This document shows positions 16,452 through 26,130 of a stretch of DNA of 40,339 nucleotides, in pieces. Location of the stretch: contig CABSIA010000010.1 in NCBI GenBank assembly GCA_902477645.1, positions 1 to 40,339 of the forward strand, given 5' to 3'. Under the pieces are notes generated by a model. It was not told where the DNA came from. It searched no databases and saw only the letters and a program-made list of their open reading frames with translations. Positions within the stretch are counted from its first letter, which is position 1. The number at the start of each line of letters is the position of its first letter. The position numbers and the translations under genes are program-made. The DNA comes from an uncultured Prevotella sp. GTDB taxonomy: Bacteria > Bacteroidota > Bacteroidia > Bacteroidales > Bacteroidaceae.

Positions 16452-19151
16452 ATGAACAAATTATTTACTTTGACAACACTTGGACTATTATTGTCACTAA
16501 GTGCAAACGCTCAGAAGATCCGCAAGACATGGGACTTCAGGGAAGGATTCAGTAACACTACCGTTGCCAACCTCTATGCCGATATGGAGCAGAACGGAAC
16601 TGCCGCCCACTGGAGAAACTGGGAGAAAAACGAGGCTGACGCAGGAAAGTACAATGACACTTTCTGGTGTGCAGACGGCGGCTCAACAGTAAACTCCGAC
16701 AACGAGGCTGTTACAATTGTCAACGGTGAGGAAATTCCTATTCCAGAGCTTTCAGGCCTTGACATGAAAGGTATTAAGGCAAAGGGGCTTATCCTTGCAT
16801 CAAACTATCCTACTGCTGAAAATGCAGACTCTCCAAACGGCTTTTACCCTTACGGGGGGGGATTTATATGGCTTAACGGCAAAGGCCTCACATTCAAGAT
16901 TAAGCAGGCACAGAAAGGTGAGACCCTCCGTATAGGTGTTGAGTCTCACAAGAACACCGAGGCCCGTGGTATCAACGTTATCGTAAACGGTGAGACTCTG
17001 ACACCAACCGAGGGCGAGCAGACACCGAAATTCTTCAACGAGGTTGTATACAACATTCCAGACGACACACCAGACGTTGACGACTATACAGAAGTTACCA
17101 TAAAGTCTACCAACGGATGCCATATCTACTACATGATTATTGGCGCCGGCGACGATCCTAACGCAAACAAGACAAAGATCGGCTATCTCTATGGCGGAAA
17201 CAAGGATGCGGAAAACGCACTTAATCTCATCGCAGGCAACGAGAAGTACATCATTACCCCTATTGACGTTACCGGCAACATCAGCGAGGTTACAGCAGAC
17301 TCCCTACAGGGTTTCGATGTTACAATTGCAAGCTCTACCGTCACAACAGACAATGCCATTGTAAACGTTTTGAAAGAGGCTATGCCTTGGACTCCTGTCC
17401 TGAACCTCAACCCCGCACTCTATGCAGCATGGGGATATGGCGAGGCCACAGCAACAGACGGTTTCTTCGGCGTGACAAACAATGAGAAGAGCGACCTCTA
17501 TAAGGGCATGACTCTTATTCCTGGCTCTGAGGCCGGATTAGAGGAGGGCATGTCAGGTATCGTATTCACTAACGGAGCAGCAAACGTAACGGGTGTCAGC
17601 CTCGGTGAATATTTCGCCAACGACGAAATTCTGGCAACAGACCCTGCCGGAACAACCACTCTTATCCACGCTCACAACATCCTGCACAACGGCTATCTCT
17701 ATTTGCCTCTGACACAGGAAGTACTTGCCGACGCAAACCAGGAAGGCGACGCGACAACAACAATGCTTGCCAACGCCATCGGTATGCTGAAAGAGTCAAA
17801 GAGCGCCATCTCAAAAGTTCCGGCTCCAACATTCGCTCTCGAATACAAGAACCTGAACACCAATGTCACCATCAAGAACAGCAACAAGGCTGCCAAGATA
17901 TTCTACACCACCGACGGCACCGAGCCTACAACCGGCAGCACCGCCTACGAGGGAACATTCAACCTCGACAAAGAGACTACCGTAAAGGCTGTTGCCATAG
18001 CTGAGGGCTACAAGCTCAGCGACGTGGCCGAGGTATTGGTAGAGATGAAGCACCAGGCTGCGACACCTGTTATCAGTGCCGCCATCGAGGACGGCAAGAC
18101 AACCGTCACCATCAGCTGCGAGACTCCAGACGTTGACATCTGGTACAACTATTCTGCAAGCACAGACAGCACGAAGAGCACCAAGTACACAGAGCCTGTT
18201 GTTCTTACCGACGGCAAGACAATGTCTGCATTCGCCATCGGCAACGAGTATGTACAGAGCGAGCTGGCAACAGAAGAAATCCTCATCAGAAACGCCAAGT
18301 TGCGTATCGACGCCATCGCACACATGGACGCCAACCCAGATGAGTACAACGGCGGCGCGACATCAACCAAGTACTACTTCAGCTGGGGCAAGGACAAGAA
18401 CAAATATCCTTACTACGATGAGAGCATATACGAAATCGTGACAGGCTCAGACGGTCAGGACTCTATCGTATATACCACTCTCAACCCACAGGAGACTGTT
18501 GACTTCGGCAACGGATGGAAGGTAGTATCTCGCGGACACGTTATGATATGGGAAAACATCAAGCCAGGCTCAGACATAGGCGTTCTTGGCGCATACAATC
18601 CAGCAAGCGTTGAAGACTACGACACTCTCGTAACCAACTACTACATCAACATCGGCGAGTGGAACACTAACTATCCACGCAACGGCGAAATTGCAACTTC
18701 AGTTAAGCACGCTGGTCCGTTCGACGTAGTTTCATTCATATCCAATGGTAACAGCGGCGGCTCACCAAAGATAGTATTCGAGGTTTCTGCCGACAGTACA
18801 GAATGGAAACAGATTGGCGACACATGCGTACTTGGTGCACAGCGTATGTACAAGAAGTTCACACGCAGCTACGAGGGCACTGACGAGGTATATGTCCGCA
18901 CACGCATTGCCGACGGCAACTCAAAGGCCGGCTTCTACGACATCTACATCATGAACCATGGCGAGAAGTCTATAGCACGTGAGAACCAGCTTGCCACAGG
19001 TATCGAGGACATCAATGCCGAGACTCCAAGCTCAAAGGCTACCCCTGCCGCCATCTACACAATCAACGGCACACGCGTCAGCACTTTGCAGCGCGGCATC
19101 AACATCGTGAAGATGAGCGACGGCACAGCAAAGAAGGTTATCATTAGATAA
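16452..19151 (+). CDS. Large secreted protein with chitobiase-like C-terminal domains
   Basis: The 899-aa protein has a signal peptide (MNKLFTLTTLGLLLSLSANA). No catalytic domain is recognised. About residues 482-530 form a CHB_HEX_C-type domain (IFYTTDGTEPTTGSTAYEG), and about 540-610 a degenerate second copy (IWYNYSASTDSTKSTKYTEP). The extreme C-terminus (IYTINGTRVSTLQRGINIV ending in KKVIIR) is the tail found on exported Prevotella proteins and may be a sorting signal. Function is unknown; carbohydrate binding or surface attachment is a reasonable guess. Codon use is strongly biased toward C-ending codons, suggesting high expression. A run of eight G lies at 16854-16861 in the coding sequence. 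It stands alone, between lgt and a strong hairpin. Confidence 0.8.
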   Translation: MNKLFTLTTLGLLLSLSANAQKIRKTWDFREGFSNTTVANLYADMEQNGTAAHWRNWEKNEADAGKYNDTFWCADGGSTVNSDNEAVTIVNGEEIPIPELSGLDMKGIKAKGLILASNYPTAENADSPNGFYPYGGGFIWLNGKGLTFKIKQAQKGETLRIGVESHKNTEARGINVIVNGETLTPTEGEQTPKFFNEVVYNIPDDTPDVDDYTEVTIKSTNGCHIYYMIIGAGDDPNANKTKIGYLYGGNKDAENALNLIAGNEKYIITPIDVTGNISEVTADSLQGFDVTIASSTVTTDNAIVNVLKEAMPWTPVLNLNPALYAAWGYGEATATDGFFGVTNNEKSDLYKGMTLIPGSEAGLEEGMSGIVFTNGAANVTGVSLGEYFANDEILATDPAGTTTLIHAHNILHNGYLYLPLTQEVLADANQEGDATTTMLANAIGMLKESKSAISKVPAPTFALEYKNLNTNVTIKNSNKAAKIFYTTDGTEPTTGSTAYEGTFNLDKETTVKAVAIAEGYKLSDVAEVLVEMKHQAATPVISAAIEDGKTTVTISCETPDVDIWYNYSASTDSTKSTKYTEPVVLTDGKTMSAFAIGNEYVQSELATEEILIRNAKLRIDAIAHMDANPDEYNGGATSTKYYFSWGKDKNKYPYYDESIYEIVTGSDGQDSIVYTTLNPQETVDFGNGWKVVSRGHVMIWENIKPGSDIGVLGAYNPASVEDYDTLVTNYYINIGEWNTNYPRNGEIATSVKHAGPFDVVSFISNGNSGGSPKIVFEVSADSTEWKQIGDTCVLGAQRMYKKFTRSYEGTDEVYVRTRIADGNSKAGFYDIYIMNHGEKSIARENQLATGIEDINAETPSSKATPAAIYTINGTRVSTLQRGINIVKMSDGTAKKVIIR

Positions 19152-19170
19152 AGACTCAACAATTCATTTC

Positions 19171-19207
19171 AAACGGCTGCATTCATTTTCGAATGCAGCC
19201 GTTTTTA
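19171..19207 (+). terminator. Rho-independent terminator
   Basis: A perfect 14-bp stem (19171-19184 with 19191-19204) around a 6-nt loop runs into a T-rich tail, 20 bp after the stop of the 899-aa protein gene. Confidence 0.88.
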
Positions 19208-19230
19208 GTAGAAAAACCATAATTTAATGC

Positions 19231-19303
19231 AAGCGGCTTCAATGTACAACGCAAGCGGTTGCGATGTCCATCGAAGCCGCTTGCGTTGTACATTGAAGCC
19301 GTT
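19231..19303. repeat. Long hairpin between convergent genes
   Basis: A 25-bp perfect stem (19234-19258 with 19277-19301) encloses a small partly paired loop. Inside each arm the motif GCAAGCGG plus TTC is itself repeated. It ends 28 bp before the mutS stop and probably terminates mutS transcription from the other side. Confidence 0.8.
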
Positions 19304-19330
19304 AGTATTTATCCTCAGTAAAAAACTCAG

Positions 19331-21955
19331 TTATTTCCCTGTAAGAATTTTCTTAATATCATTTAGCTTGTTAAGAGCCTCAACCGGTGTCAGATTATTG
19401 ATGTCAGTATGCAAAATCTCGTCACGGATTTGGCTCAACACGGGGTCGTCGAGTTGGAAGAAACTTAGCTGCACCCCTTCTCTTGATTGGGCAATCTTCT
19501 CAGCCGAAGGTTTGCCAACCGTACCAACCTGCGCATTGTCAGCCTCAAGCTGCTGCAAAATCTCGTTTGCACGTTTCACAATGCTGCGCGGCATACCGGC
19601 AATCTCTGCCACATGTATACCAAAAGAGTGCTCGGAACCTCCACGCACGAGCCGGCGAAGAAAGATAACCTTGCCGTCAAGCTCCTTCACGCTGACATTG
19701 TAGTTCTTTATCCGCGAGAAGTTTTTCTCCATCTCGTTCAGCTCGTGATAATGGGTGGCAAACAATGTACGGGCACGGGCCTTGGAATTTTCGTGAAGAT
19801 ACTCAACAATTGCCCACGCTATCGAAATTCCGTCGTAGGTAGATGTGCCTCGTCCAAGCTCGTCGAACAGAACTAAGGAGCGTGGAGTCACGTTGTTGAG
19901 AATATCAGAAGCCTCCGTCATCTCAACCATAAACGTAGACTCGCCAAGCGAAATGTTGTCCGACGCTCCCACACGGGTAAAAATTTTATCCACCAAGCCT
20001 ATTCTTGCGCTCTCTGCTGGCACAAAACACCCCATCTGAGCCATCAGTACCACGAGGGCAGTTTGACGCAGCAGAGCCGATTTACCAGCCATATTCGGAC
20101 CCGTAACAATCACTATCTGCTGTTTCTCGCTGTCGAGATAAATATCGTTTGGCACATACCGCTCGCCTATAGGCAGCTGAGTCTCGATAACTGGATGGCG
20201 GGCCTGTCTCAAATCTATAACGTCAGAGGTATCTATCACAGGCCTTACATACCGGTGTTCTTCGGAGGTTTTTGCAAAACCCAGCAGAACGTCGATGTGT
20301 GCAAGCACGTTGGCGTTTATCTGTATCTGCGGCATAAACTCCTGTATGTCAGTGACCAGCTGATTGAACAGTTTTGTCTCCAATGCCACAATTTTCTCGT
20401 CAGCGCCGAGAATTTTCTCCTCGTATTCCTTTAGCTCCTGCGTTATGTAGCGCTCCGCCTGGGCAAGTGTCTGTTTTCTCACCCACTCGGCAGGAACCTT
20501 GTCCTTGTATGTGTTGCGGACCTCAAGATAATATCCGAAAACGTTGTTGTAGCCAACCTTCAGAGACGCAATACCTGTAGCCTCGCTCTCACGCTTCTGG
20601 ATTTCGAGCAGATACCCCCTGCCGTTGTGAGAGATGGACCTGAGCTCATCAAGCTGCTGGCAAAAGCCTGCAGCTATCACGTCGCCTTTGCTTACAAGCT
20701 GTGGAGGGTCGGGCTGAATTTCGTGCTCTATACGCTCACGGATGGTTTTACACAAATTCAACTGCTCACCCATCATGTTCAGCCCCGGGTTCGAAGCCGC
20801 CTGACACGCCGCCTTTATCGGCTCTATGGCCTCAAGCGCCACCTTGAGCTGAACAACCTCACGGGGTGTGACTCTGCCCACGGCAACTTTCGACACAATA
20901 CGCTCTAAATCCCCTACCCTGCGCAATTGTCCGTCAATGGCATCCCTCACATCCGGCTCCTTGAAAAAATGCTCAACAATGTTTAGCCGCTGCTGTATAG
21001 GCGACTCTTCCTTAAGCGGAAAAACCACCCAGCGCCTCAGCATACGCCCGCCCATAGGAGTAACCGTGCGGTCGATGACGTTGAGCAGTCCGGCACCGTC
21101 CTCCTGCATCGGGGTGAGAAGTTCCAGCGAGCGGATGGTAAACTTGTCGAGACGTACATATTTTTCCTCCTCAATACGCGAAAGTGACGTTATATGCGAG
21201 ATATTGGTGTGCTGGGTCATTTCCAGATACTGCATAATGGCACCCGCCGCGACAACACCGCTATGCATGTGCTCCACGCCGAAGCCTTTCAGCGATTTTG
21301 TTCCGAAATGTCTCAGCAGTTTCTGCCTTGCGCTCTGCTCGGTAAATACCCAGTCGTCCATTTCAAAAACACACATCTTGTTTCCGAAATAGCGCTCAAA
21401 CTCCTGCCTGCGGCTTCTGACATACAGAACTTCCTTGGGTGAGAAATTGACAAGCAGCTTCTCAACATAGTCGTAGGCTCCCTGCCCCGTAAGGAACTCA
21501 CCTGTTGAGATGTCAAGAAATGCGACACCGCATGCAGCCTTTCCAAAATCTACGGCAGCAAGAAAATTGTTCTCCTTATAGTTCAGCACATTGTCGGACA
21601 TGGCGATACCCGGCGTGACAAGCTCTGTGATGCCACGCTTTACGAGTTTCTTCGTAAGTTTCGGATCCTCAAGCTGGTCGCATATAGCCACACGCTTGCC
21701 TGCCCTTATGAGCTTGGGCAGATATGTGTCGAGGGCATGATACGGGAAACCAGCCATAGGTGTCTCGCCCTGGCTTCCGCCATTGCTGCGTTTCGTAAGC
21801 GTTATACCAAGTATTTGCGATGCCACGACAGCATCGTCGCTATAGGTCTCATAGAAATCTCCGCACCTGAAAAGCAGCAAGGCATCGGGATGTTTTGCCT
21901 TCAGGTTCAGGAATTGCTGCATCATCGGCGTTACGCCGCTGTCTTTCTTTGCCAT
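19331..21955 (-). CDS. mutS: DNA mismatch repair ATPase MutS
   Basis: Full-length MutS (874 aa), which binds mismatches as a dimer and recruits MutL. The N-terminal mismatch-binding domain keeps the Phe-x-Glu motif in FRCGDFYETYSDDA. The connector, lever and clamp domains follow. The ATPase has Walker A GPNMAGKSA (about 619-627) and Walker B LVLFDELGRGTSTYDG, with a helix-turn-helix dimerisation region at the end. The ATG at 21955 follows the family start (MAKKDSGVTPMMQQF). A promoter fits just upstream, partly inside the 3' end of the next gene. Confidence 0.97.
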   Translation of the reverse strand: MAKKDSGVTPMMQQFLNLKAKHPDALLLFRCGDFYETYSDDAVVASQILGITLTKRSNGGSQGETPMAGFPYHALDTYLPKLIRAGKRVAICDQLEDPKLTKKLVKRGITELVTPGIAMSDNVLNYKENNFLAAVDFGKAACGVAFLDISTGEFLTGQGAYDYVEKLLVNFSPKEVLYVRSRRQEFERYFGNKMCVFEMDDWVFTEQSARQKLLRHFGTKSLKGFGVEHMHSGVVAAGAIMQYLEMTQHTNISHITSLSRIEEEKYVRLDKFTIRSLELLTPMQEDGAGLLNVIDRTVTPMGGRMLRRWVVFPLKEESPIQQRLNIVEHFFKEPDVRDAIDGQLRRVGDLERIVSKVAVGRVTPREVVQLKVALEAIEPIKAACQAASNPGLNMMGEQLNLCKTIRERIEHEIQPDPPQLVSKGDVIAAGFCQQLDELRSISHNGRGYLLEIQKRESEATGIASLKVGYNNVFGYYLEVRNTYKDKVPAEWVRKQTLAQAERYITQELKEYEEKILGADEKIVALETKLFNQLVTDIQEFMPQIQINANVLAHIDVLLGFAKTSEEHRYVRPVIDTSDVIDLRQARHPVIETQLPIGERYVPNDIYLDSEKQQIVIVTGPNMAGKSALLRQTALVVLMAQMGCFVPAESARIGLVDKIFTRVGASDNISLGESTFMVEMTEASDILNNVTPRSLVLFDELGRGTSTYDGISIAWAIVEYLHENSKARARTLFATHYHELNEMEKNFSRIKNYNVSVKELDGKVIFLRRLVRGGSEHSFGIHVAEIAGMPRSIVKRANEILQQLEADNAQVGTVGKPSAEKIAQSREGVQLSFFQLDDPVLSQIRDEILHTDINNLTPVEALNKLNDIKKILTGK

Positions 21956-21978
21956 TTTGTTTTAATTATCAGAGACGG

Positions 21979-22010
21979 CAAAGGTAATGAAAAACTGTGA
22001 GATTTACAAA
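21979..22010 (-). promoter_or_regulatory. Promoter for mutS
   Basis: On the minus strand TTTG (22010-22007), 20 nt, TACCTTTG (21986-21979) matches both consensus elements. The upstream element overlaps the last codons of the hemolysin III-type gene, so mutS can be transcribed independently of it. Confidence 0.7.
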
Positions 22011-22654
22011 TATTCCATCAAAATGTCCCAAACGGCAATGATATGGCACAAGCTGCCGAGCAAAACAAAGAAATGGAAAACAGTGTGCATAAACCGTTTC
22101 TTGTTGATGCTGTAGAATATGGCGCCTGTGATATACGCCACACCCTCGGCTATAATCCACCACAGGGCGGCAGGAGAAACCGAGTCGATGAGGGGTTTAA
22201 ACGCAACAAGAACACTCAAGCCCATGCCTACAAAACACAGGGTCTCAAGGTTGCTGTGGTCTTTGAGTTTCACAAAACTCATTATGGTGCCCGCTATGGC
22301 TGCCGCCCAGACAAAAATGAACAGTGCCCAGCCCCAATATCCCTCGTTGCGGAGGGCTATGAGCGTTATCGGCGAATAGCATCCGGCGATGTTCCAGTAT
22401 ATGGCCGCATGATCCCATTTTCTCAGCCGCTCCTTCCACTTGCTCCATGCCGAGAGAGAATGATAGATTGTTGATGCCATATACGACATCAGCATACCGA
22501 AAAGATACAGTATGACACCTGCCGTAGCCCAGCCGTTCTCACTCCGCACGCACCACACAAGGAAGAGCACCCCGAACACCACCGCCATAACAATGCCTGC
22601 GGCATGCGACCACGAGTTCCATAGCTCTTCCTTATGGGTGAAATGTATTTTCAT
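22004..22654 (-). CDS. Hemolysin III family (PAQR-like) membrane protein
   Basis: A 216-aa protein with about seven hydrophobic membrane segments and the conserved PAQR/HlyIII residues: NSWSHAAG near the N-terminus, STIYHSLS, DHAAIYWNIAGCYSP and the C-terminal FHFFVLLGSLCHI, in which His and Asp residues form a putative metal site. Family members have been called hemolysins or channel proteins, but in bacteria a membrane lipid-homeostasis or hydrolase role is as likely. The first six residues (MKIHFT) and start at 22654 are reasonable. It lies between rnr and mutS on the same strand. Confidence 0.88.
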   Translation of the reverse strand: MKIHFTHKEELWNSWSHAAGIVMAVVFGVLFLVWCVRSENGWATAGVILYLFGMLMSYMASTIYHSLSAWSKWKERLRKWDHAAIYWNIAGCYSPITLIALRNEGYWGWALFIFVWAAAIAGTIMSFVKLKDHSNLETLCFVGMGLSVLVAFKPLIDSVSPAALWWIIAEGVAYITGAIFYSINKKRFMHTVFHFFVLLGSLCHIIAVWDILMEYL

Positions 22655-22680
22655 TGGTTCAAATTATGTAGTTAGAAGGC

Positions 22681-22770
22681 GTAGGGCCGCTATGTATAGC
22701 GGCCGCAAGCAGAAAGCACAACTCAATAATTACCTTTGCCATTTGCGGCCGCTATACATAGCGGCCCTAC
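22681..22770. repeat. Perfect paired 28-bp REP-like inverted repeat (GCGGCCGC family)
   Basis: Arms 22681-22708 and 22743-22770 are perfect inverted copies, and each arm is itself near-palindromic (GCCGCTATGTATAGCGGC). The 34-bp spacer is AT-rich. It sits between rnr and the hemolysin III-type gene. A third, diverged copy is at 9274-9301. Confidence 0.9.
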
Positions 22771-22786
22771 AACCTCCTGTCTCTTT

Positions 22787-25006
22787 TTATTTTCTAACAG
22801 GTTTCACAACATCTGCAAGTGCGAAGTCGAGAAGTTTTCTCTCCATATTGGCCTTTGCCACTTTAATCCTTACGGCATCGCCAAGCTGATATTTGTGATG
22901 ACGGCGGCGGCCTACAAGACAGAAGTTGCGCTCGTCGAAGTCGTAATAGTCATCATCGAGGTCGCGCATAGGTATCAGTCCCTCGCAGTGGTTCTCGTCA
23001 ATCTCGGCATATATTCCATAGCTTGTTATGCCGCTGATATGCGCATCGTACTCCTCGCCTATCTTATCCGCCATAAACTCCACCATCTTGTACTTTATGG
23101 AGTCTCGCTCCGCATTCTGTGCTATCTGCTCCATGTCTGAGCTGTGCTCACAAAGTTCCTCATAGTGCTTCTCGTTTGCCGAGCGTCCGCCAGCCTGATA
23201 ACGGGTCAACAGCCTGTGTACCATTGTATCGGGATATCGGCGTATCGGCGATGTAAAATGGGTGTAGTATTCAAACGCAAGTCCGAAGTGCCCTATGTTG
23301 TGAACCGAATACTTTGCCTTCATCATGGCCCTCAGCGCCACCATCTGTATCATTTTCTGCTCCGGGCGGCCCTCTGAGTCATCCATAAGCTTGTTAAGGC
23401 TTCGTGCTGTAGCACCCTTAGTGCCCTCGGTTTTAACCCTGTAGCCGAACTTTACAACGAATTGTCTCAGCGTCTCAAGTTTCTGCGGGTCGGGGTTGTC
23501 GTGTATGCGGTAAGGCAGAGTCTTCGCCTTCTTGCCCTTGGCAACCATTCCGATACTCTCGGCAACCGTACGGTTAGCCAAAAGCATAAACTCCTCGATG
23601 AGTTTGTTGGCATCCTTAGAGCGTTTGAAATAGCAGCGTGTTGGCTTTCCTTTCTCGTCTACATCGAAATGAAGCTCCTCAGAGTCAAATTTCACAGCTC
23701 CGTTCTTAAATCTTGCAGCCCTAAGTTTTTTTGCCAGCGCATCGAGCTTTATCAGCTGTTCTGCATTCTCTCCCTTGTATTGCCCGCCTTGTGCAGGCTT
23801 TGGTGCCGGCTCACCCGTACCGTCCACTACCCCATTGTCCTCAAGCAGCTGCTGCACTTCCTCATAGGCATAGCGGCGGTTGCTCTTTATCACAGTGTGC
23901 CTTATACGGTAGGCTTTAACGTTTGCCTCGTCGTCGAGACTGAAAATAACGCTGTAGCACAGTTTCTCCTCATCGGGACGCAACGAGCATACGAAGTTGC
24001 AAAGATGCTCGGGCAACATAGGAATTGTACGGTCTACGAGATAAACCGAAGTGGCTCTCTTCACAGCTTCCTTGTCTATGACGCTGCCCTCTGTCACATA
24101 GTGCGAGACATCGGCTATATGTACACCGACCTCCCACAGTCCGTTGTCGAGTTTCCTGATAGACAACGCATCGTCGAAGTCTTTTGCGTCGCGGGGGTCT
24201 ATGGTGCATGTGAACACCTGGCGGAAGTCTTCTCTCTCGGCAAGGTCCTCGGGGGTAATCTCTCCGGAAATTTTGTTTGCAGCCTCCTCTACAGCTTTCG
24301 GATATTTGTACGGAAGTCCGTATTGTGCCAAAATGGTGTTCATCTCCACATCGTTGTCTCCGCTTTGTCCAAGCACGTCAACAACCTCGCCAACAGGGTT
24401 CTTCCGCTCCCCGTCGGGCCATTGCACTATTTTCACCAGCACCTTGTCATCTGTCTTTCCTCCCTTTATTTTTTTCCTGGGTATGATGATGTTGTGTGCG
24501 AAAATGTCGCCTTGCGGTACCAAGTAGGCTATATCGCTGTCAACCTTCAATCTGCCTACAAATGTGTCTTTCGAGCGTTTCAAAATCTCAATGACCTGAG
24601 CCTCCTTGATGTGGTTTGTGCGCCTTGCCATAAAGCTAACCCTGACGGTATCTCCGTTAAGCGCACTCATAGAGTTTCGCTCAGCCACGAAGATTGGCTT
24701 GCCGCCGTCGGCAGGCAGGAATGAGTTTTTTCCGTTTGGTTTCCGCACAAACGTGCCCTCCTGTATCTGCCCCTTGGTATTCAGCTTGTAGGTGTTGTCC
24801 GAAACTTGATGCAGATAGTCGTCCCATGCCATCTCCTCCATAATCTCTATGGCCTGCATCTTCAGAGGGTGGGTGACGAGTTTCAGTGTTCTGAATATAT
24901 CTTTAAACGACAATGCCTTATCAGGCTGTGCAGAGAACAGTTCCGACAGCTTGTCGGCAAGTGCCTTTCTGCTCATGCGTACTATGCCTTTTTTATTTTT
25001 TCCCAT
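22787..25006 (-). CDS. rnr: Ribonuclease R
   Basis: RNase R is a processive 3'-5' exoribonuclease of the RNase II family that degrades structured RNA. The 739-aa protein has an N-terminal winged-helix region (about 10-75), cold-shock-like domains, and the RNB catalytic domain with DPRDAKDFDDALS (about 270-282), whose aspartates bind the metals. HYTHFTSPIRRYPD and the GITSYGIYAEI start of the S1 domain near the C-terminus are also clear. ATG 25006 gives MGKNKKGIVRMSRKALADKL. Length is typical. It is divergent from the SDR gene with 131 bp between starts. Confidence 0.96.
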   Translation of the reverse strand: MGKNKKGIVRMSRKALADKLSELFSAQPDKALSFKDIFRTLKLVTHPLKMQAIEIMEEMAWDDYLHQVSDNTYKLNTKGQIQEGTFVRKPNGKNSFLPADGGKPIFVAERNSMSALNGDTVRVSFMARRTNHIKEAQVIEILKRSKDTFVGRLKVDSDIAYLVPQGDIFAHNIIIPRKKIKGGKTDDKVLVKIVQWPDGERKNPVGEVVDVLGQSGDNDVEMNTILAQYGLPYKYPKAVEEAANKISGEITPEDLAEREDFRQVFTCTIDPRDAKDFDDALSIRKLDNGLWEVGVHIADVSHYVTEGSVIDKEAVKRATSVYLVDRTIPMLPEHLCNFVCSLRPDEEKLCYSVIFSLDDEANVKAYRIRHTVIKSNRRYAYEEVQQLLEDNGVVDGTGEPAPKPAQGGQYKGENAEQLIKLDALAKKLRAARFKNGAVKFDSEELHFDVDEKGKPTRCYFKRSKDANKLIEEFMLLANRTVAESIGMVAKGKKAKTLPYRIHDNPDPQKLETLRQFVVKFGYRVKTEGTKGATARSLNKLMDDSEGRPEQKMIQMVALRAMMKAKYSVHNIGHFGLAFEYYTHFTSPIRRYPDTMVHRLLTRYQAGGRSANEKHYEELCEHSSDMEQIAQNAERDSIKYKMVEFMADKIGEEYDAHISGITSYGIYAEIDENHCEGLIPMRDLDDDYYDFDERNFCLVGRRRHHKYQLGDAVRIKVAKANMERKLLDFALADVVKPVRK

Positions 25007-25075
25007 AATAATATTGATTTGGTTGTCACAAAGTAACGAAATAAATCTGATATTTTGTTATTTCGTTTGGAAAAT

Positions 25076-25106
25076 TTTGCAAATAAACGAGTTTTTATTA
25101 CCTTTG
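25076..25106 (+). promoter_or_regulatory. Promoter for the SDR-PAP2 operon
   Basis: TTTG (25076-25079), 19 nt, TACCTTTG (25099-25106) fits the Bacteroidetes consensus exactly, 31 nt before the ATG. Confidence 0.75.
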
Positions 25107-25137
25107 TAACAAATACTTCACATTATTATCGTATTTA

Positions 25138-26130
25138 ATGAAAATACTTATCACTGGTGCGAGCGGCTTTATTGGCAGCTTTATAGTAAGCGGGGCTCTC
25201 GACCGAGGCATGGAGGTTTGGGCTGCCGTACGCAAGAGCAGCGCACTGACTTACCTCAGCGACAAGAGGATAAACCTCATAGAGCTTGATTTCGGCTCTG
25301 AGGATAAACTTAGGGAGCAACTTGCAGGGCACGATTTCGACTATATCGTTCACGCCGCAGGTGTCACCAAATGTGCAAATATCGCCGACTTTAAGCGCGT
25401 CAACACCCAAGGCACCATAAATCTCGTAAACGCCATCATCAACATGGGTATGCCGATCAAGAAGATGGTGTATCTCAGCTCGCTGAGCATCTTCGGTGCC
25501 ATAAAGGAGAATATGCCGTATGCGGAGATAACAAACTCTGACACGCCAGAGCCTAACACAGAATACGGACGCAGCAAGCTTGCAGCTGAGAACTACATCG
25601 ACGGACTTACATCGTTTCCCTGTGTCACCCTCCGTCCCACAGGTGTTTACGGACCAAGAGAGAAAGACTATTTCCTGATGGCTAAATCCATCAGACAGCA
25701 TGTAGATTTTGCCGTGGGCTACAAGCGTCAGGACATAACTTTTGTTTATGTCAAAGACGTTGTGCAGGCTGTGTTCCTGGCTCTCGAGAAAGGGCACGAC
25801 GGACGCAAATATTTCCTCTCCGACGGTTACGTCTACAGCTCTTCCGATTTCAGCAACTATATACGTGAGGAGCTCGGAAACCCTTGGTGGATAAGGATTA
25901 CTGCCCCTATATGGGTTCTGAAAATAGTCACCTCGATAGCCGAGCGGATAGGAAAAGCAACAGGAAAGGTGTCGGCGCTGAACCGTGACAAATACAACAT
26001 CTTGAGACAGCGCAACTGGCGGTGCGACATAACGCCGGCCATAGAGGAGCTTGGCTACAAACCCGAATACAATCTTAAGCGGGGAACTCACGAGACCATA
26101 AAATGGTATAAGGAAAATAAATGGCTATGA
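25138..26130 (+). CDS. NAD(P)-dependent epimerase/dehydratase (extended SDR)
   Basis: A 330-aa Rossmann-fold protein with the cofactor loop TGASGFIG (6-13) and the catalytic YGRSK (Tyr143, Lys147), with the conserved Ser region in VYLSSLSIFG. The substrate cannot be read from the sequence: sugar-nucleotide, sterol-like or long-chain base reduction are possible. It overlaps the downstream PAP2 gene by 10 bp and begins a run of envelope genes, which favours a lipid or surface-glycan role. Some Bacteroides enzymes of this class act as 3-ketosphinganine reductases, which would fit a sphingolipid-making Bacteroidales; this is inference only. Confidence 0.88.
   Translation: MKILITGASGFIGSFIVSGALDRGMEVWAAVRKSSALTYLSDKRINLIELDFGSEDKLREQLAGHDFDYIVHAAGVTKCANIADFKRVNTQGTINLVNAIINMGMPIKKMVYLSSLSIFGAIKENMPYAEITNSDTPEPNTEYGRSKLAAENYIDGLTSFPCVTLRPTGVYGPREKDYFLMAKSIRQHVDFAVGYKRQDITFVYVKDVVQAVFLALEKGHDGRKYFLSDGYVYSSSDFSNYIREELGNPWWIRITAPIWVLKIVTSIAERIGKATGKVSALNRDKYNILRQRNWRCDITPAIEELGYKPEYNLKRGTHETIKWYKENKWL

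Noticed and set aside
19227..19703. 158-codon plus-strand frame overlapping the mutS end
   Set aside because: It begins in the hairpin and runs antisense to conserved mutS sequence.
22655..22786. Possible tRNA or small RNA between rnr and the hemolysin III-type gene
   Set aside because: The strong folding comes from the paired REP-like repeats. There is no cloverleaf, anticodon arm or T-loop sequence.
23462..24724. 420-codon open frame on the plus strand
   Set aside because: It lies wholly antisense to rnr, whose protein matches its family along the full length. The antisense translation is rich in Cys, Val and His, as expected for a shadow frame.
25135..26091. 318-codon open frame on the minus strand
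   Set aside because: It is antisense to the SDR gene, which has clear cofactor and catalytic motifs and a consensus promoter.
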